In this document: positions 54,154-62,447 of the stretch, piece by piece
How the letters are laid out: each line of letters starts with the position of its first letter
How positions within the stretch are numbered: position 1 is the stretch's first letter
Assembly: GCA_965212125.1 (NCBI GenBank)
Contig: OZ243045.1
Span: forward strand, 868,001-932,000
DNA length: 64,000 nucleotides
Direction of reading: 5' to 3'
DNA from: CAYRJD01 sp965212125
GTDB lineage: Bacteria; Actinomycetota; Acidimicrobiia; Acidimicrobiales; Poriferisodalaceae
Notes under the pieces: generated by a model
Seen by the model: only the letters and a program-made list of their open reading frames with translations
Database searches by the model: none
Told to the model about the DNA's origin: nothing
Made by a program: the position numbers and the translations under genes

Positions 54154-54909
54154 GTGAGCGCAGGTAACGACCAGCCCAGAACCGTGCTTGTCACCGGTGG
54201 CAGCCGCGGCATTGGGCTGGCGACGGCCCAGTTGTTGGCCGATGCCGGTCATCGGGTAGCCACGACCGCTAGCACTCCTGCCAGCGGTGCATCGGGCACT
54301 GCAGCAGGCGCCGCAGCAGATGCGCGGCTTTTTCACGTCGTTTGCGACCAAACCGATTCCGCCGCAGTTGACGCGGCCTTTGAAGCCGTTGTGGCTGAGC
54401 TAGGGCCGGTTGAGGTGCTTGTCGCTAATGCCGGCATCACCCGCGACCAACTGCTACTACGCATGAGCGACGACGACTTCGCCGCAGTGGTTGACACCAA
54501 CCTCACCGGCGCATACCGCATGGCAAAACGCGCCGCACGAACAATGCTCAAGGCCCGCTGGGGGCGACTGATTTTCGTGTCGTCGGTTGTGGCGGCAATC
54601 GGTTCGGCCGGGCAGGTCAACTACGCAGCCAGCAAGGCAGGCTTGGTGGGAATGGCTCGCTCGTTGGCACGTGAGCTTGGTTCTCGCCCGATCACCTCAA
54701 ATGTTGTAGCGCCAGGGCCGGTTGCTACCACCATGCTTGACGCACTCACGCAAGAACAACGCGACGCCATCACCCAGTCCGTGCCGCTAGGGCGGATAGC
54801 CGAGCCAGGCGAAATAGCGGCGGCGATCGCTTTCTTAGCCTCTGAAGCGGCCGGCTATATAACCGGTGCCGTGCTGCCAGTTGACGGCGGCCTGGCAATG
54901 GGGCACTAG
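54154..54909 (+). CDS. fabG: 3-oxoacyl-ACP reductase
   Basis: A 251-residue SDR with GGSRGIG (15-21), NAG, catalytic Ser, YAASK and end DGGLAMGH. It reduces 3-oxoacyl-ACP with NADPH. Residues about 39-57 (TPASGASGTAAGAAAD) are a low-complexity insert where the second strand turns (DNA 54268-54324). GTG start. Its place between fabH and acpP identifies it as the fatty-acid enzyme. Confidence 0.93.
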   Translation: MSAGNDQPRTVLVTGGSRGIGLATAQLLADAGHRVATTASTPASGASGTAAGAAADARLFHVVCDQTDSAAVDAAFEAVVAELGPVEVLVANAGITRDQLLLRMSDDDFAAVVDTNLTGAYRMAKRAARTMLKARWGRLIFVSSVVAAIGSAGQVNYAASKAGLVGMARSLARELGSRPITSNVVAPGPVATTMLDALTQEQRDAITQSVPLGRIAEPGEIAAAIAFLASEAAGYITGAVLPVDGGLAMGH

Positions 54910-54951
54910 GCAATAGGGCATGAGCGCTAGCTGTGGGACTAAACTTGCACC

Positions 54952-55191
54952 ATGAGTAATGCCGAAGTCTTTGAAAAATTCCGTGAGTGCGCCGTTGACG
55001 TGCTATCTGTTGAAGCCGACAAAGTCACCGCCGAAGCAAGTTTTGCCGACGACCTTGATGCCGACAGCCTGGATTTAGTAGAGTTGGTGATGGCTTTGGA
55101 AGAAACCTTTGACATTGCAGTTGACGAGGAAGAGCTAGAAGACGTCACCACTGTCGCTCACGCGCTAGCTCTAGTTGAATCGAAGCTGTGA
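54952..55191 (+). CDS. acpP: Acyl carrier protein
   Basis: A 79-residue acidic four-helix protein with the phosphopantetheine attachment Ser 39 in DLDADSLDLVELV. It carries the growing acyl chain. Its stop overlaps the fabF start by 4 bases. Confidence 0.96.
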   Translation: MSNAEVFEKFRECAVDVLSVEADKVTAEASFADDLDADSLDLVELVMALEETFDIAVDEEELEDVTTVAHALALVESKL

Positions 55192-56375
55192 TTGAACCAC
55201 GCCGAGTTGCCATAGTCGGTCTTGGTGTTGTTTCGGCCGCAGGCAGCGGAGTAAAAGACTTCTGGCAGGGTCTCAATAGCGACCCGCCTGTCGGTGAACG
55301 CTTTGTCGCCGATTTTGACCCGGAGCCGTATTACGACTCCCCCAAGCACGCGCGCCGCGCCGATCGCTCCCAGCAGTTCTCCGCCGCGGCTACCGCTCAG
55401 GCCATGGCCGACGTTGGAGAGCTAGCGGCCGACACTGAGCGTTGCGGCGTGATTTATGGCACCGGAATCGGCGGCATGCAGTCTTTTGAGGAGCAAGTGC
55501 TAGTTCACGAGCACAAAGGTGCGCGGCGAGTGTCGCCTTTCTTGGTTCCGATGATCATGCCTAACGCTTCCGCCGCCTCAATCTCTATGGAGTACGGGCT
55601 GCACGGACCAGCGGAAGTAATCACAACCGCCTGCGCTGCGGGCACCCATGCGCTGGGCTACGCGGCGCGACTTATTTCAATTGGGTTGATTGACGTAGCC
55701 GTATCCGGTGGTTGCGAATCGGTTATGACGCCGGTTGGCATCGCTGGTTTCCAGAATATGACGGCCATGTCGAACACCGGTTTTTCTCGCCCCTTTGATC
55801 GTGATCGAGATGGCTTCATGATTGCCGAAGGTGCCGCCACGCTCATACTTGAAAGCATGGAATCGGCTCAGGCACGTGGCGCCAAAATTTACGGTGAGGT
55901 GTTGGGGTCGGCTTCTAATGCGGACGCCTACCACGTGACCGCACCTGCCCCCGGCGGTGCGGGCGCCTTGCGCTGCATGCAGCTAGCCATTGATGACGCC
56001 GGGCTAACGCCAGCGGACATCACCTATGTAAACGCTCACGGCACTGCCACTCCGCTAAACGACGCAGCGGAAGCCGAAGCCCTGAGCAAGCTCTTCGGCA
56101 CCGACGAATCGGGACCTCTGGTTACCTCAACCAAAGGCGTGACCGGTCATGCGCTAGGTGCGGCCGGAGCGCTTGAAGCGCTAGCGGTGATCTTGTCGAT
56201 GCAGCACGAAAAGGTGCCAGCCACAGCGGGATGGATTAACGCCGACCCGGAGCTGCCGGAGATCAATCTCGTTACCGGCTCCGCCGTTGATTGGACTCCT
56301 GGCCCGGCTCTGTCAAACTCGTTTGGCTTTGGCGGGCATAACGGCTGCATCGTCCTGGCGCCAGCACCTAGCTAG
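55188..56375 (+). CDS. fabF: Beta-ketoacyl-ACP synthase II
   Basis: A 395-residue condensing enzyme with catalytic Cys in TTACAAGTHALG, and two His residues in NAHGTATPLND and VTGHALGAAG; C-terminal NSFGFGGHNGC. It elongates acyl-ACP with malonyl-ACP. GTG start overlapping acpP. Confidence 0.96.
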   Translation: MIEPRRVAIVGLGVVSAAGSGVKDFWQGLNSDPPVGERFVADFDPEPYYDSPKHARRADRSQQFSAAATAQAMADVGELAADTERCGVIYGTGIGGMQSFEEQVLVHEHKGARRVSPFLVPMIMPNASAASISMEYGLHGPAEVITTACAAGTHALGYAARLISIGLIDVAVSGGCESVMTPVGIAGFQNMTAMSNTGFSRPFDRDRDGFMIAEGAATLILESMESAQARGAKIYGEVLGSASNADAYHVTAPAPGGAGALRCMQLAIDDAGLTPADITYVNAHGTATPLNDAAEAEALSKLFGTDESGPLVTSTKGVTGHALGAAGALEALAVILSMQHEKVPATAGWINADPELPEINLVTGSAVDWTPGPALSNSFGFGGHNGCIVLAPAPS

Positions 56376-56390
56376 CTAGCAGCCGCAGCG

Positions 56391-56822
56391 GTGTCGTTTC
56401 CTGAGCCAGCCGAACTTCTAGACCACCGGCCGCCGTTTTTGCTGGTGGACCGCATAGTTGCCCTGGAACCCGGTGTCTCTTGCACTGCTGAGTGGCACCT
56501 AACCGGTGATGAGTACTTTTTTGCTGGCCACTTCCCCGACTACCCCACCTTGCCGGGGGTGCTCATGGTTGAAGCGTTAGGGCAGACCGCCGGCCTTGCG
56601 GCGTTAAGCCACAAGGGCTTTGACGGCAAGCTCGCATTGTTTGGCGGCATAGACAAGGCACGCTTTCGCCGGCAGGTGGTGCCGGGTGATGTGCTCACGC
56701 TTGAAGCAGAGCTAGGTCGCATGTCGGCCAGAGGAGGGCGGGCGAGCGGAACTGCCAGTGTTGAAGGCGAGCTGGCCTGCCAAGCCGAGATGCTGTTTGT
56801 GATCGCCGATCGGCCTAGCTAG
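56391..56822 (+). CDS. fabZ: 3-hydroxyacyl-ACP dehydratase
   Basis: A 143-residue hot-dog protein with catalytic His in AGHFPDYPTLPGVLMVEALGQ and RPPFLLVDRI near the start. It dehydrates 3-hydroxyacyl-ACP. GTG start, 15 bases after fabF. Its stop overlaps the convergent cytochrome gene by 4 bases. No enoyl reductase gene is in this operon. Confidence 0.94.
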   Translation: MSFPEPAELLDHRPPFLLVDRIVALEPGVSCTAEWHLTGDEYFFAGHFPDYPTLPGVLMVEALGQTAGLAALSHKGFDGKLALFGGIDKARFRRQVVPGDVLTLEAELGRMSARGGRASGTASVEGELACQAEMLFVIADRPS

Positions 56823-57172
56823 CTGCCAGCGAAACGATCTCGCTGATAGGCAACCACCGCCAATACTTCGTCGGGGGAAAGAATCCCCGAAAAGGCCTGC
56901 ATCTGACCACGACCACGTTGCACAACCTTGAAGTGGTCAGCCACGGTTAGGCGTTCTGTCACTCCGATCAACGCCGGCCCTATTCCTCCTTCGCCAGCTC
57001 GGCCATGGCAGACCGCGCATGTGTCATTGTGAACGCTGCGGCCTTCTTCAAGGAGCGTGCTGCTTACTCGCCCGGGCAGCACCAGAGTTGTCGCACTAGA
57101 GGTGGTGGTGCTGTTGGAGCCGCACGCCTGCAAGACAAATGCGACCACGATGACCGCTAGCAGGATTTTCAT
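56819..57172 (-). CDS. c-type cytochrome lipoprotein
   Basis: A 117-residue exported protein. The lipobox VLQACG (Cys 17) is followed by a Ser/Thr linker and a small class I cytochrome c domain with heme motif CAVCH (52-56) and probable axial Met 91 (RGQMQAF). It carries electrons at the outer face of the membrane. Partner unknown. Located between the fab and trp operons, leftward. Confidence 0.9.
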   Translation of the reverse strand: MKILLAVIVVAFVLQACGSNSTTTSSATTLVLPGRVSSTLLEEGRSVHNDTCAVCHGRAGEGGIGPALIGVTERLTVADHFKVVQRGRGQMQAFSGILSPDEVLAVVAYQRDRFAGS

Positions 57173-57196
57173 TTGCGCGCTCTGCTCATTTGCGGC

Positions 57197-57559
57197 TCAT
57201 TTGCGCACGCCGCCGACACCGGTGTAGCGGCTTGGTGGCTCATCCCAGCGACGGCTTAACCAACCCGGGTCGCGCGCATGTGCGTGAAAATGTTCCGGCA
57301 CTTGCCGCATTACCCGATCGATCTTCACCACCCCGGGTCCGAATCGTAGATCAGCGGCATCGTTTAAACACTTCAGCATGTGCTCAATCTCGCTGTCCGG
57401 CGGCTCGGTTCCGTGCTGTTTCCAAACCACCATTGGGGTTGAGCAGGCTTCGCAATCGGCTACCCAGCAGACCTCATCCTCAAAGTACCAATGCGTGAAA
57501 CGAGCCGCCTCGCACAGCTCGCAGGTTTCAGGCGCCAAGTCGGAGGCGTCAGGCATCAA
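57197..57559 (-). CDS. Small Cys/His-rich protein of unknown function
   Basis: A 120-residue protein with probable zinc ligands Cys 13, Cys 16 (CELCEA), Cys 31, Cys 36 and Cys 39 (CWVADCEAC), then HGTEPPDSEIEHML and a His cluster EHFHAHARD (His 90, 92, 94). The spacing suggests two metal sites. No known activity. It overlaps the trpA stop by 11 bases, so it is translated with the trp genes. Confidence 0.75.
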   Translation of the reverse strand: MMPDASDLAPETCELCEAARFTHWYFEDEVCWVADCEACSTPMVVWKQHGTEPPDSEIEHMLKCLNDAADLRFGPGVVKIDRVMRQVPEHFHAHARDPGWLSRRWDEPPSRYTGVGGVRK

Positions 57560-58367
57560 GCGCTTGTCGGTACTCGGCTACCAGCTGCTCTACCGCAAGC
57601 GCCGCGGCTGCCGCGGCATCTCCCGCAGTGTCTGCCGCAAGCTCTGCTGCGGTGAGCATCGCACGCATCACGGCGGAGCCGATAACCACGCCGTCCGCTA
57701 CCTCGGAAGCTTCAACCGCTTGGGCGGGCGAACCGATGCCCACTCCGCAGAGCACTGGTTTGTCGGTGACCGCCTTGCAGCGGGCGGCGATCTCGGTGGC
57801 GGTGCTAGCTAGCTGCTCACGCTCACCGGTCACGCCCAACAAGCCCACCGCATAAACAAACCCGCGGCTTGCCTGGCACAGCTCGTCCAGCCGCTTGTCG
57901 GGAGTGGTGGGAGCAGCCAGCAGGATCGTTTCGACGCCACTGGCAAGCCCGGTTTCTAGCCAGGTGTCTGCTTCGACTAGCGGCAGGTCGGGCAAGATGG
58001 CGCCAGCTACGCCCGCTTCGGCTAGTTCTTGCGCAAAACGCTGCTCGCCTAGGTGGTGGCACAGGTTGTAGTACGTCATCACCGCCAGCGGCACACCTGC
58101 GTCCAGGTTTCGCACCGCCTCTAAAACCGAAGCAGGTGTGGTGCCTGCCTCTAGAGCAATGGTGCAGGCTTTTTGAATGACCGGGCCGTCGATCACGGGA
58201 TCTGAAAAAGGAATGCCTATTTCGATCGCATCGGCGCCGGCCGCAGCCGCAGCCTGGACCGCCAGCTCCCAACCCTCACACCCAGCAGTGATGTATGGCA
58301 CCAACAGCTTGCGACCGGCTTGTAACTGAGAGCGGAGTTTGTGTTCTAACGGGCCGGCCGTGTTCAT
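57549..58367 (-). CDS. trpA: Tryptophan synthase alpha chain
   Basis: A 272-residue TIM barrel with the catalytic Glu (GADAIEIGIPFSDPVIDGPVIQ) and Asp (ILPDLPLVEAD), and GVGIGSPAQA for phosphate. It releases indole from indole-3-glycerol phosphate for TrpB. ATG at 58367 overlaps trpB in ATGA; the longer frame to 58451 lies within trpB. Confidence 0.95.
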   Translation of the reverse strand: MNTAGPLEHKLRSQLQAGRKLLVPYITAGCEGWELAVQAAAAAGADAIEIGIPFSDPVIDGPVIQKACTIALEAGTTPASVLEAVRNLDAGVPLAVMTYYNLCHHLGEQRFAQELAEAGVAGAILPDLPLVEADTWLETGLASGVETILLAAPTTPDKRLDELCQASRGFVYAVGLLGVTGEREQLASTATEIAARCKAVTDKPVLCGVGIGSPAQAVEASEVADGVVIGSAVMRAMLTAAELAADTAGDAAAAAALAVEQLVAEYRQALDA

Positions 58368-59557
58368 TGCTGGCTGTTCATTGCTGACCCTGTAGCTCCC
58401 TGAAGCTCCATCATTTGCGCCACGTCTTTGTCGCCCCGTCCCGACAAACACATCAGCACCGTCTGGCCTGCTAGCTGCGGCGCCTCTCGCACGATCCAGG
58501 CCAATGCATGAGCGCTTTCCAGAGCCGGGATGATGCCCTGGGTGTGAGCCAGCAGGCTGAATGCCTCAACCACTTCTGCGTCGGTAACCGCGGGATATTC
58601 CGCTCGCCCGGTTGTCGCAAGATAGGAGTGCTCCGGCCCTACCCCCGGGTAGTCAAGGCCGGCGGAGATGGATTGCGCCTCACGGATTTGGCCGACCTCG
58701 TCCTGCATCAAATACGACAACATGCCGTGAACCACGCCGGGTTCGCCGCGCCCCACCGCCGCTCCGCCGCTGGGCTCGACGCCCACTAGCCGGGCAGGCA
58801 GGTCGGCGAAGCCTGAGAAGATGCCGGCCGCATTGCTGCCGCCGCCCACGCATGCGACGACAACGTCGGGGTCGTTTCCTAACAGAGCCTGGCACTGCTC
58901 GCGTGCCTCGTCGCCGATTACGTGTTGGAAGGTTCGCACCATCCACGGGTATGGATGCGGGCCCATCACCGAACCTATGCAGTAATGCGTTCCCCCCACG
59001 GTTGCGACCCAATCTCGCAGCGCTTCGTTGACGGCATCTTTGAGCGTGCGGCTGCCTGACGTGACGGTCTCAACCTCGGAGCCAAGCAGATGCATGCGAT
59101 ACACGTTCAGGGCTTGGCGTTTGATGTCAACCTCGCCCATGAAGACCTTGCACTCCAGCCCTAGCAATGCTGCGGCGGTGGCGGTTGCGACGCCGTGCTG
59201 GCCAGCGCCGGTTTCGGCGATGAGGCGGGTTTTTCCCATGCGTTGGGCGAGCATCGCCTGCCCCACGACGTTGTTGATCTTGTGGGAGCCGGTGTGGTTC
59301 AGGTCTTCACGCTTTAGCAAGAGGCGCAAGCCAAGCTGTTCAGACAGGCGGCCGCATTCGGTGATGGGCGATGGGCGACCGCCGTAGTCGCGCAAGGTGG
59401 TGTGAAACTCTTCAACGAAAGCCTCGTCTGCCCAGGCTTGTTTGAAGGCGACCTCTAGCTCTTCGCATGCGGGTATCAGCGTCTCGGGCACGTAGCGACC
59501 ACCGAACTCGCCGAATCTCCCGGCCGCAGTGGGCTCGCTCATGATTTTGCGCGCCAT
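58364..59557 (-). CDS. trpB: Tryptophan synthase beta chain
   Basis: A 397-residue PLP enzyme with the cofactor Lys 93 in NHTGSHKINN, GRFGEFGGRYVPETLI and the phosphate loop CVGGGSNAAG. It joins indole and serine. ATG at 59557 is 2 bases after trpF; an internal ATG (MSEPT) five codons later is an alternative. Confidence 0.97.
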   Translation of the reverse strand: MARKIMSEPTAAGRFGEFGGRYVPETLIPACEELEVAFKQAWADEAFVEEFHTTLRDYGGRPSPITECGRLSEQLGLRLLLKREDLNHTGSHKINNVVGQAMLAQRMGKTRLIAETGAGQHGVATATAAALLGLECKVFMGEVDIKRQALNVYRMHLLGSEVETVTSGSRTLKDAVNEALRDWVATVGGTHYCIGSVMGPHPYPWMVRTFQHVIGDEAREQCQALLGNDPDVVVACVGGGSNAAGIFSGFADLPARLVGVEPSGGAAVGRGEPGVVHGMLSYLMQDEVGQIREAQSISAGLDYPGVGPEHSYLATTGRAEYPAVTDAEVVEAFSLLAHTQGIIPALESAHALAWIVREAPQLAGQTVLMCLSGRGDKDVAQMMELQGATGSAMNSQQ

Positions 59558-59559
59558 GC

Positions 59560-60255
59560 TTATTCAACGCTCCAGTCATAAATCTGACCTGACGCATCGG
59601 CGCCGGTGGCGTCGCTCGAGCCAGACAAGGTTGCTTCTAGGCCGAGTTCTTTTGCCATCTGGCGTGCGTTGGTGATGAATTGTCGCACCAGCAGTGGGTC
59701 TTTGATGCCGGGTGCCGACTCAACGCCGGAGGCGACATCCACGCCAAAGGGGCGCACCTGCGCAATGGCTGACGCCACGTTGCTCGGATTAAGCCCGCCC
59801 GCCAATATCAGGGGCAGGCCGCGCGAAACGCCATCTAGCAAGGTCCAGTCAAACACGTGCCCGCTGCCGGGTTCGGGTCCGTCCATCAGAATCGCCGACG
59901 CTCGATACTCGGCCAGGCGATCTAGAGCCGGGTCGCCAGCCTTGAATGCCTTGAACATGCGCGTGACGCGCTCCGACACCCAGGCGCAGTCGGCCGGTGT
60001 TTCGTCTCCGTGCAGTTGTGCGGTGCTCAGCCTGGCTTCACCCATTATTTCCAGGACGCGCTCGGGCTGCTCGTTAGCAAAAACTCCCACGGTGATGACG
60101 CCACCGGGCAAGCGCCGAGCGATGTCGCGGGCGGTGCTGACCGAAACGCCACGCACCGAACCCGGCACGAAGTTAAAGCCAATCGCATCGGCACCCATGC
60201 CAACCGCCAGCAAAGCGTCTTCCTCGGTTGTTACCCCACAGATTTTTATGAACAT
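59560..60255 (-). CDS. trpF: Phosphoribosylanthranilate isomerase
   Basis: A 231-residue TIM barrel: IKICGVTTEEDAL (catalytic Cys), GFNFVPGSVRGVS, QLHGDE and LAGGLNPSNVASAI. It catalyses the third step of tryptophan synthesis. A 30-residue C-terminal extension follows the normal end. Located 16 bases after trpC. Confidence 0.95.
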   Translation of the reverse strand: MFIKICGVTTEEDALLAVGMGADAIGFNFVPGSVRGVSVSTARDIARRLPGGVITVGVFANEQPERVLEIMGEARLSTAQLHGDETPADCAWVSERVTRMFKAFKAGDPALDRLAEYRASAILMDGPEPGSGHVFDWTLLDGVSRGLPLILAGGLNPSNVASAIAQVRPFGVDVASGVESAPGIKDPLLVRQFITNARQMAKELGLEATLSGSSDATGADASGQIYDWSVE

Positions 60256-60271
60256 TGGATCAGCACGCCGT

Positions 60272-61093
60272 TTAACCGCCGTCAGGCGAGCCCAGTAGCT
60301 CTGCCAGGGTGCCAGCCGGATCTGCGCTGGTCACCAGCGTTTCGCCTACCAGTGCCGCGTGATAGCCAGCGTCTCCTAGTCGGCACATGTCGTCTGCGTT
60401 GCGTATGCCCGATTCGGCTACCCGCACGATGTCGTCTGGCATTTGCTCACTCAGCTTTTGCGCTCGCTCGTTGTCGACTTCAAAAGTGTGCAGATCACGC
60501 TGATTAACTCCGATCAGCTTGGCTCCCGCGGCCAAGGCCTGCTCTAACTCCGGTTCGCTGTGAATCTCAACTAGGGCGTCCATACCAAGCTCGCTTGCCA
60601 GGTCCGCAAAACGGATCAGCTCGTCTTTAGACAAGGCTGCCACAATTAGCAAAATCGCATCGGCACCCATGATGCGCGCATCTAAGACGTCACGCTCGCT
60701 AACCGTGAAGTCTTTTCGCAGGGTCGCCAGGTCGGATGCTTCACGTGCGCTGATTAGATCTTGCGCACAGCCGCCAAAAAACTCTTCGTCGGTTAGAACC
60801 GATAGGGCGGCAGCTCCGGCTCCGGCGTATTCCCGCGCCAGGCTGGCCGCATCTAGGCCGGGGCGTAGATCGCCTTTGGAGGGAGACCTGCGCTTTATTT
60901 CGGCTATCACCGCTGGCCGGATGCTCGTGGCTGTCGCCGCGCCTGCCGGTGGTTTCTTGCGAAGGGTGGCGGCGAGACCCCGCGCTGGCGGGGCTTGCCG
61001 GGCGCTCGCATGCAGTTCGTCTAACGAACGTTGATCGTTGTCGGTGGCTTGCCTATGTGCCGCAACTATTCGGCCCAGGTAGGTGTGCTCCAA
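60272..61093 (-). CDS. trpC: Indole-3-glycerol phosphate synthase
   Basis: A 273-residue TIM barrel with catalytic Lys in AEIKRRSPSKGDL, LTDEEFFGG, LRKDFTV, EIHSEPEL and GVNQRDLHTFEVD. It makes indole-3-glycerol phosphate for TrpA. A short Ala/Thr-rich stretch (KKPPAGAATATS) precedes the first strand. Its ATG is 2 bases after the ABM-protein stop. Confidence 0.95.
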   Translation of the reverse strand: MEHTYLGRIVAAHRQATDNDQRSLDELHASARQAPPARGLAATLRKKPPAGAATATSIRPAVIAEIKRRSPSKGDLRPGLDAASLAREYAGAGAAALSVLTDEEFFGGCAQDLISAREASDLATLRKDFTVSERDVLDARIMGADAILLIVAALSKDELIRFADLASELGMDALVEIHSEPELEQALAAGAKLIGVNQRDLHTFEVDNERAQKLSEQMPDDIVRVAESGIRNADDMCRLGDAGYHAALVGETLVTSADPAGTLAELLGSPDGG

Positions 61094-61095
61094 AC

Positions 61096-61410
61096 TCAGA
61101 GAGTGATGCCTTTGGCGGCGACTGGCTCTAGGAAAATCAGCTCTGGGCGACCGGCTATGAAGTCTTTGATTTCGTTGCCGAACGCCTTCATGGCATCGGA
61201 GGTGCCGTGCGCGGTCAGAGCGTCATCGTCTGAATAGACCTCATAGAACCACACCACGTTCTCGTCGCCCTTGTCTTTGTGGGCGGCGTAAATCTCTGTG
61301 CCAGGTTCTCCGGACACGTTTTTCATTCCCAGGTCGGCGATAACACTCAGCAGAGCTTCACGCTGGCCTTCTTTAACGGTGAGTTTTGCTAGTAGGGCTG
61401 GTTTGCTCAT
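61096..61410 (-). CDS. ABM-domain (YgiN-like) monooxygenase-type protein
   Basis: A 104-residue single ferredoxin-like domain of the antibiotic biosynthesis monooxygenase family (LLAKLTVKEGQREALL; TEIYAAHKDKGDENVVWFYEVYSDDDAL; HGTSDAMKAF). Relatives oxidise quinols or degrade heme without cofactors, or only bind small molecules. It lies in the trp operon directly before trpC. GAACGCC with AGGAG upstream of the ATG gives a good start. Confidence 0.85.
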   Translation of the reverse strand: MSKPALLAKLTVKEGQREALLSVIADLGMKNVSGEPGTEIYAAHKDKGDENVVWFYEVYSDDDALTAHGTSDAMKAFGNEIKDFIAGRPELIFLEPVAAKGITL

Positions 61411-61496
61411 GGCGTTCTCCTGTTGTGGCTGCTGCCGTTAAATCTACAAGCTACTTGGCACGTAGAACTAGCTGGCTGGCTGATTCGGGTTGGGAA

Positions 61497-62447
61497 CTAT
61501 CCGCCTGGAACTATCGGCACTACCAAATAGCCCAAATCGGCGTCTGCTGGAAGTTCGTCAACCAGCGCCGTGGCAAGCACTGCGAAGCCCGCGGAACTTA
61601 TTGGCCCGATCTGCCCCGCGGTGGAGCTGGAGTCCCAGATCTCGTCTGGGCACTGAATGACGCTGACAATCTCGCCGATCGCTTTGCCTTGCGGGTCGCT
61701 CTGGTTGTTTGCTAGCTCCTCGCCCGCCATTAGCGGCTCGGTCGACAGCACGCGGTACAGCTCGCGTCTGGCGCCGGCGCGTGAGTCAATTCGCTCAACT
61801 AGCTCTTGGCCGCGGTAGCACCCTTTGGTGAAGTTCACGGCCACGTCTAGCAAACCGGTTTCGTTTGGTATCGCGCCGGGCATGATCTCTTTGCCAAGCA
61901 TCGGCAACCCGTACAGCGTTCGCAGCCATTCAAAGGCTTGCTCGTTGGTGCCGTCCGTGGTAGCGGGATCGCCAGCGCTACCCCCGGCGGGCTCGGTAGC
62001 TATCTGGTCAAAGCCAGCTAGCGGCTGTAATCCCAACGATGCATCTGCGCCCGGCCACAGGGTCGCCACGGTTATGCCTTGCGTGGCGTTGATTTGCTCA
62101 GACTGCGCTGCCGCGCTATCTGTGCCACCGCGCACCGACAGCATCCAACGATGCGATAGCTCAAAGTCGGCTTTGGTGTTCAGCTTGAAGCGCTCAAGCG
62201 AACCCTTAAGTTCGTCTCCGAAGCCAGACTCGGTGTCAGCCAGAAAGTGCTCCTCGGCCAGCCGTGTCAGGCGAAACAGCGACTCCACGCGGCCCTTGGG
62301 ATCAAGCACGAACGACATTGCGCTGCTGCCTATTTGCAGGGCATCAACGTCTGTTGAGATCTGACCTTGTAGATATTCGGCGGCTTGCGGGCCAGTGATG
62401 TCAACCACGTCACGCTCGGTCTGTAGCGACAGCGCTGCTTTAAGCAT
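61497..62447 (-). CDS. YgfZ/GcvT-like folate-binding protein
   Basis: A 316-residue protein of the YgfZ family with the hallmark KGCYRGQELVER (Cys 210) and N-terminal VVDITGPQAAEYLQGQISTDV. YgfZ uses folate in repair or assembly of certain Fe-S proteins. A low-complexity insert lies at 151-168. The ATG at 62447 overlaps the trpE-G stop by 8 bases, tying it to tryptophan synthesis expression; in most bacteria it is not in the trp operon. Confidence 0.88.
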   Translation of the reverse strand: MLKAALSLQTERDVVDITGPQAAEYLQGQISTDVDALQIGSSAMSFVLDPKGRVESLFRLTRLAEEHFLADTESGFGDELKGSLERFKLNTKADFELSHRWMLSVRGGTDSAAAQSEQINATQGITVATLWPGADASLGLQPLAGFDQIATEPAGGSAGDPATTDGTNEQAFEWLRTLYGLPMLGKEIMPGAIPNETGLLDVAVNFTKGCYRGQELVERIDSRAGARRELYRVLSTEPLMAGEELANNQSDPQGKAIGEIVSVIQCPDEIWDSSSTAGQIGPISSAGFAVLATALVDELPADADLGYLVVPIVPGG

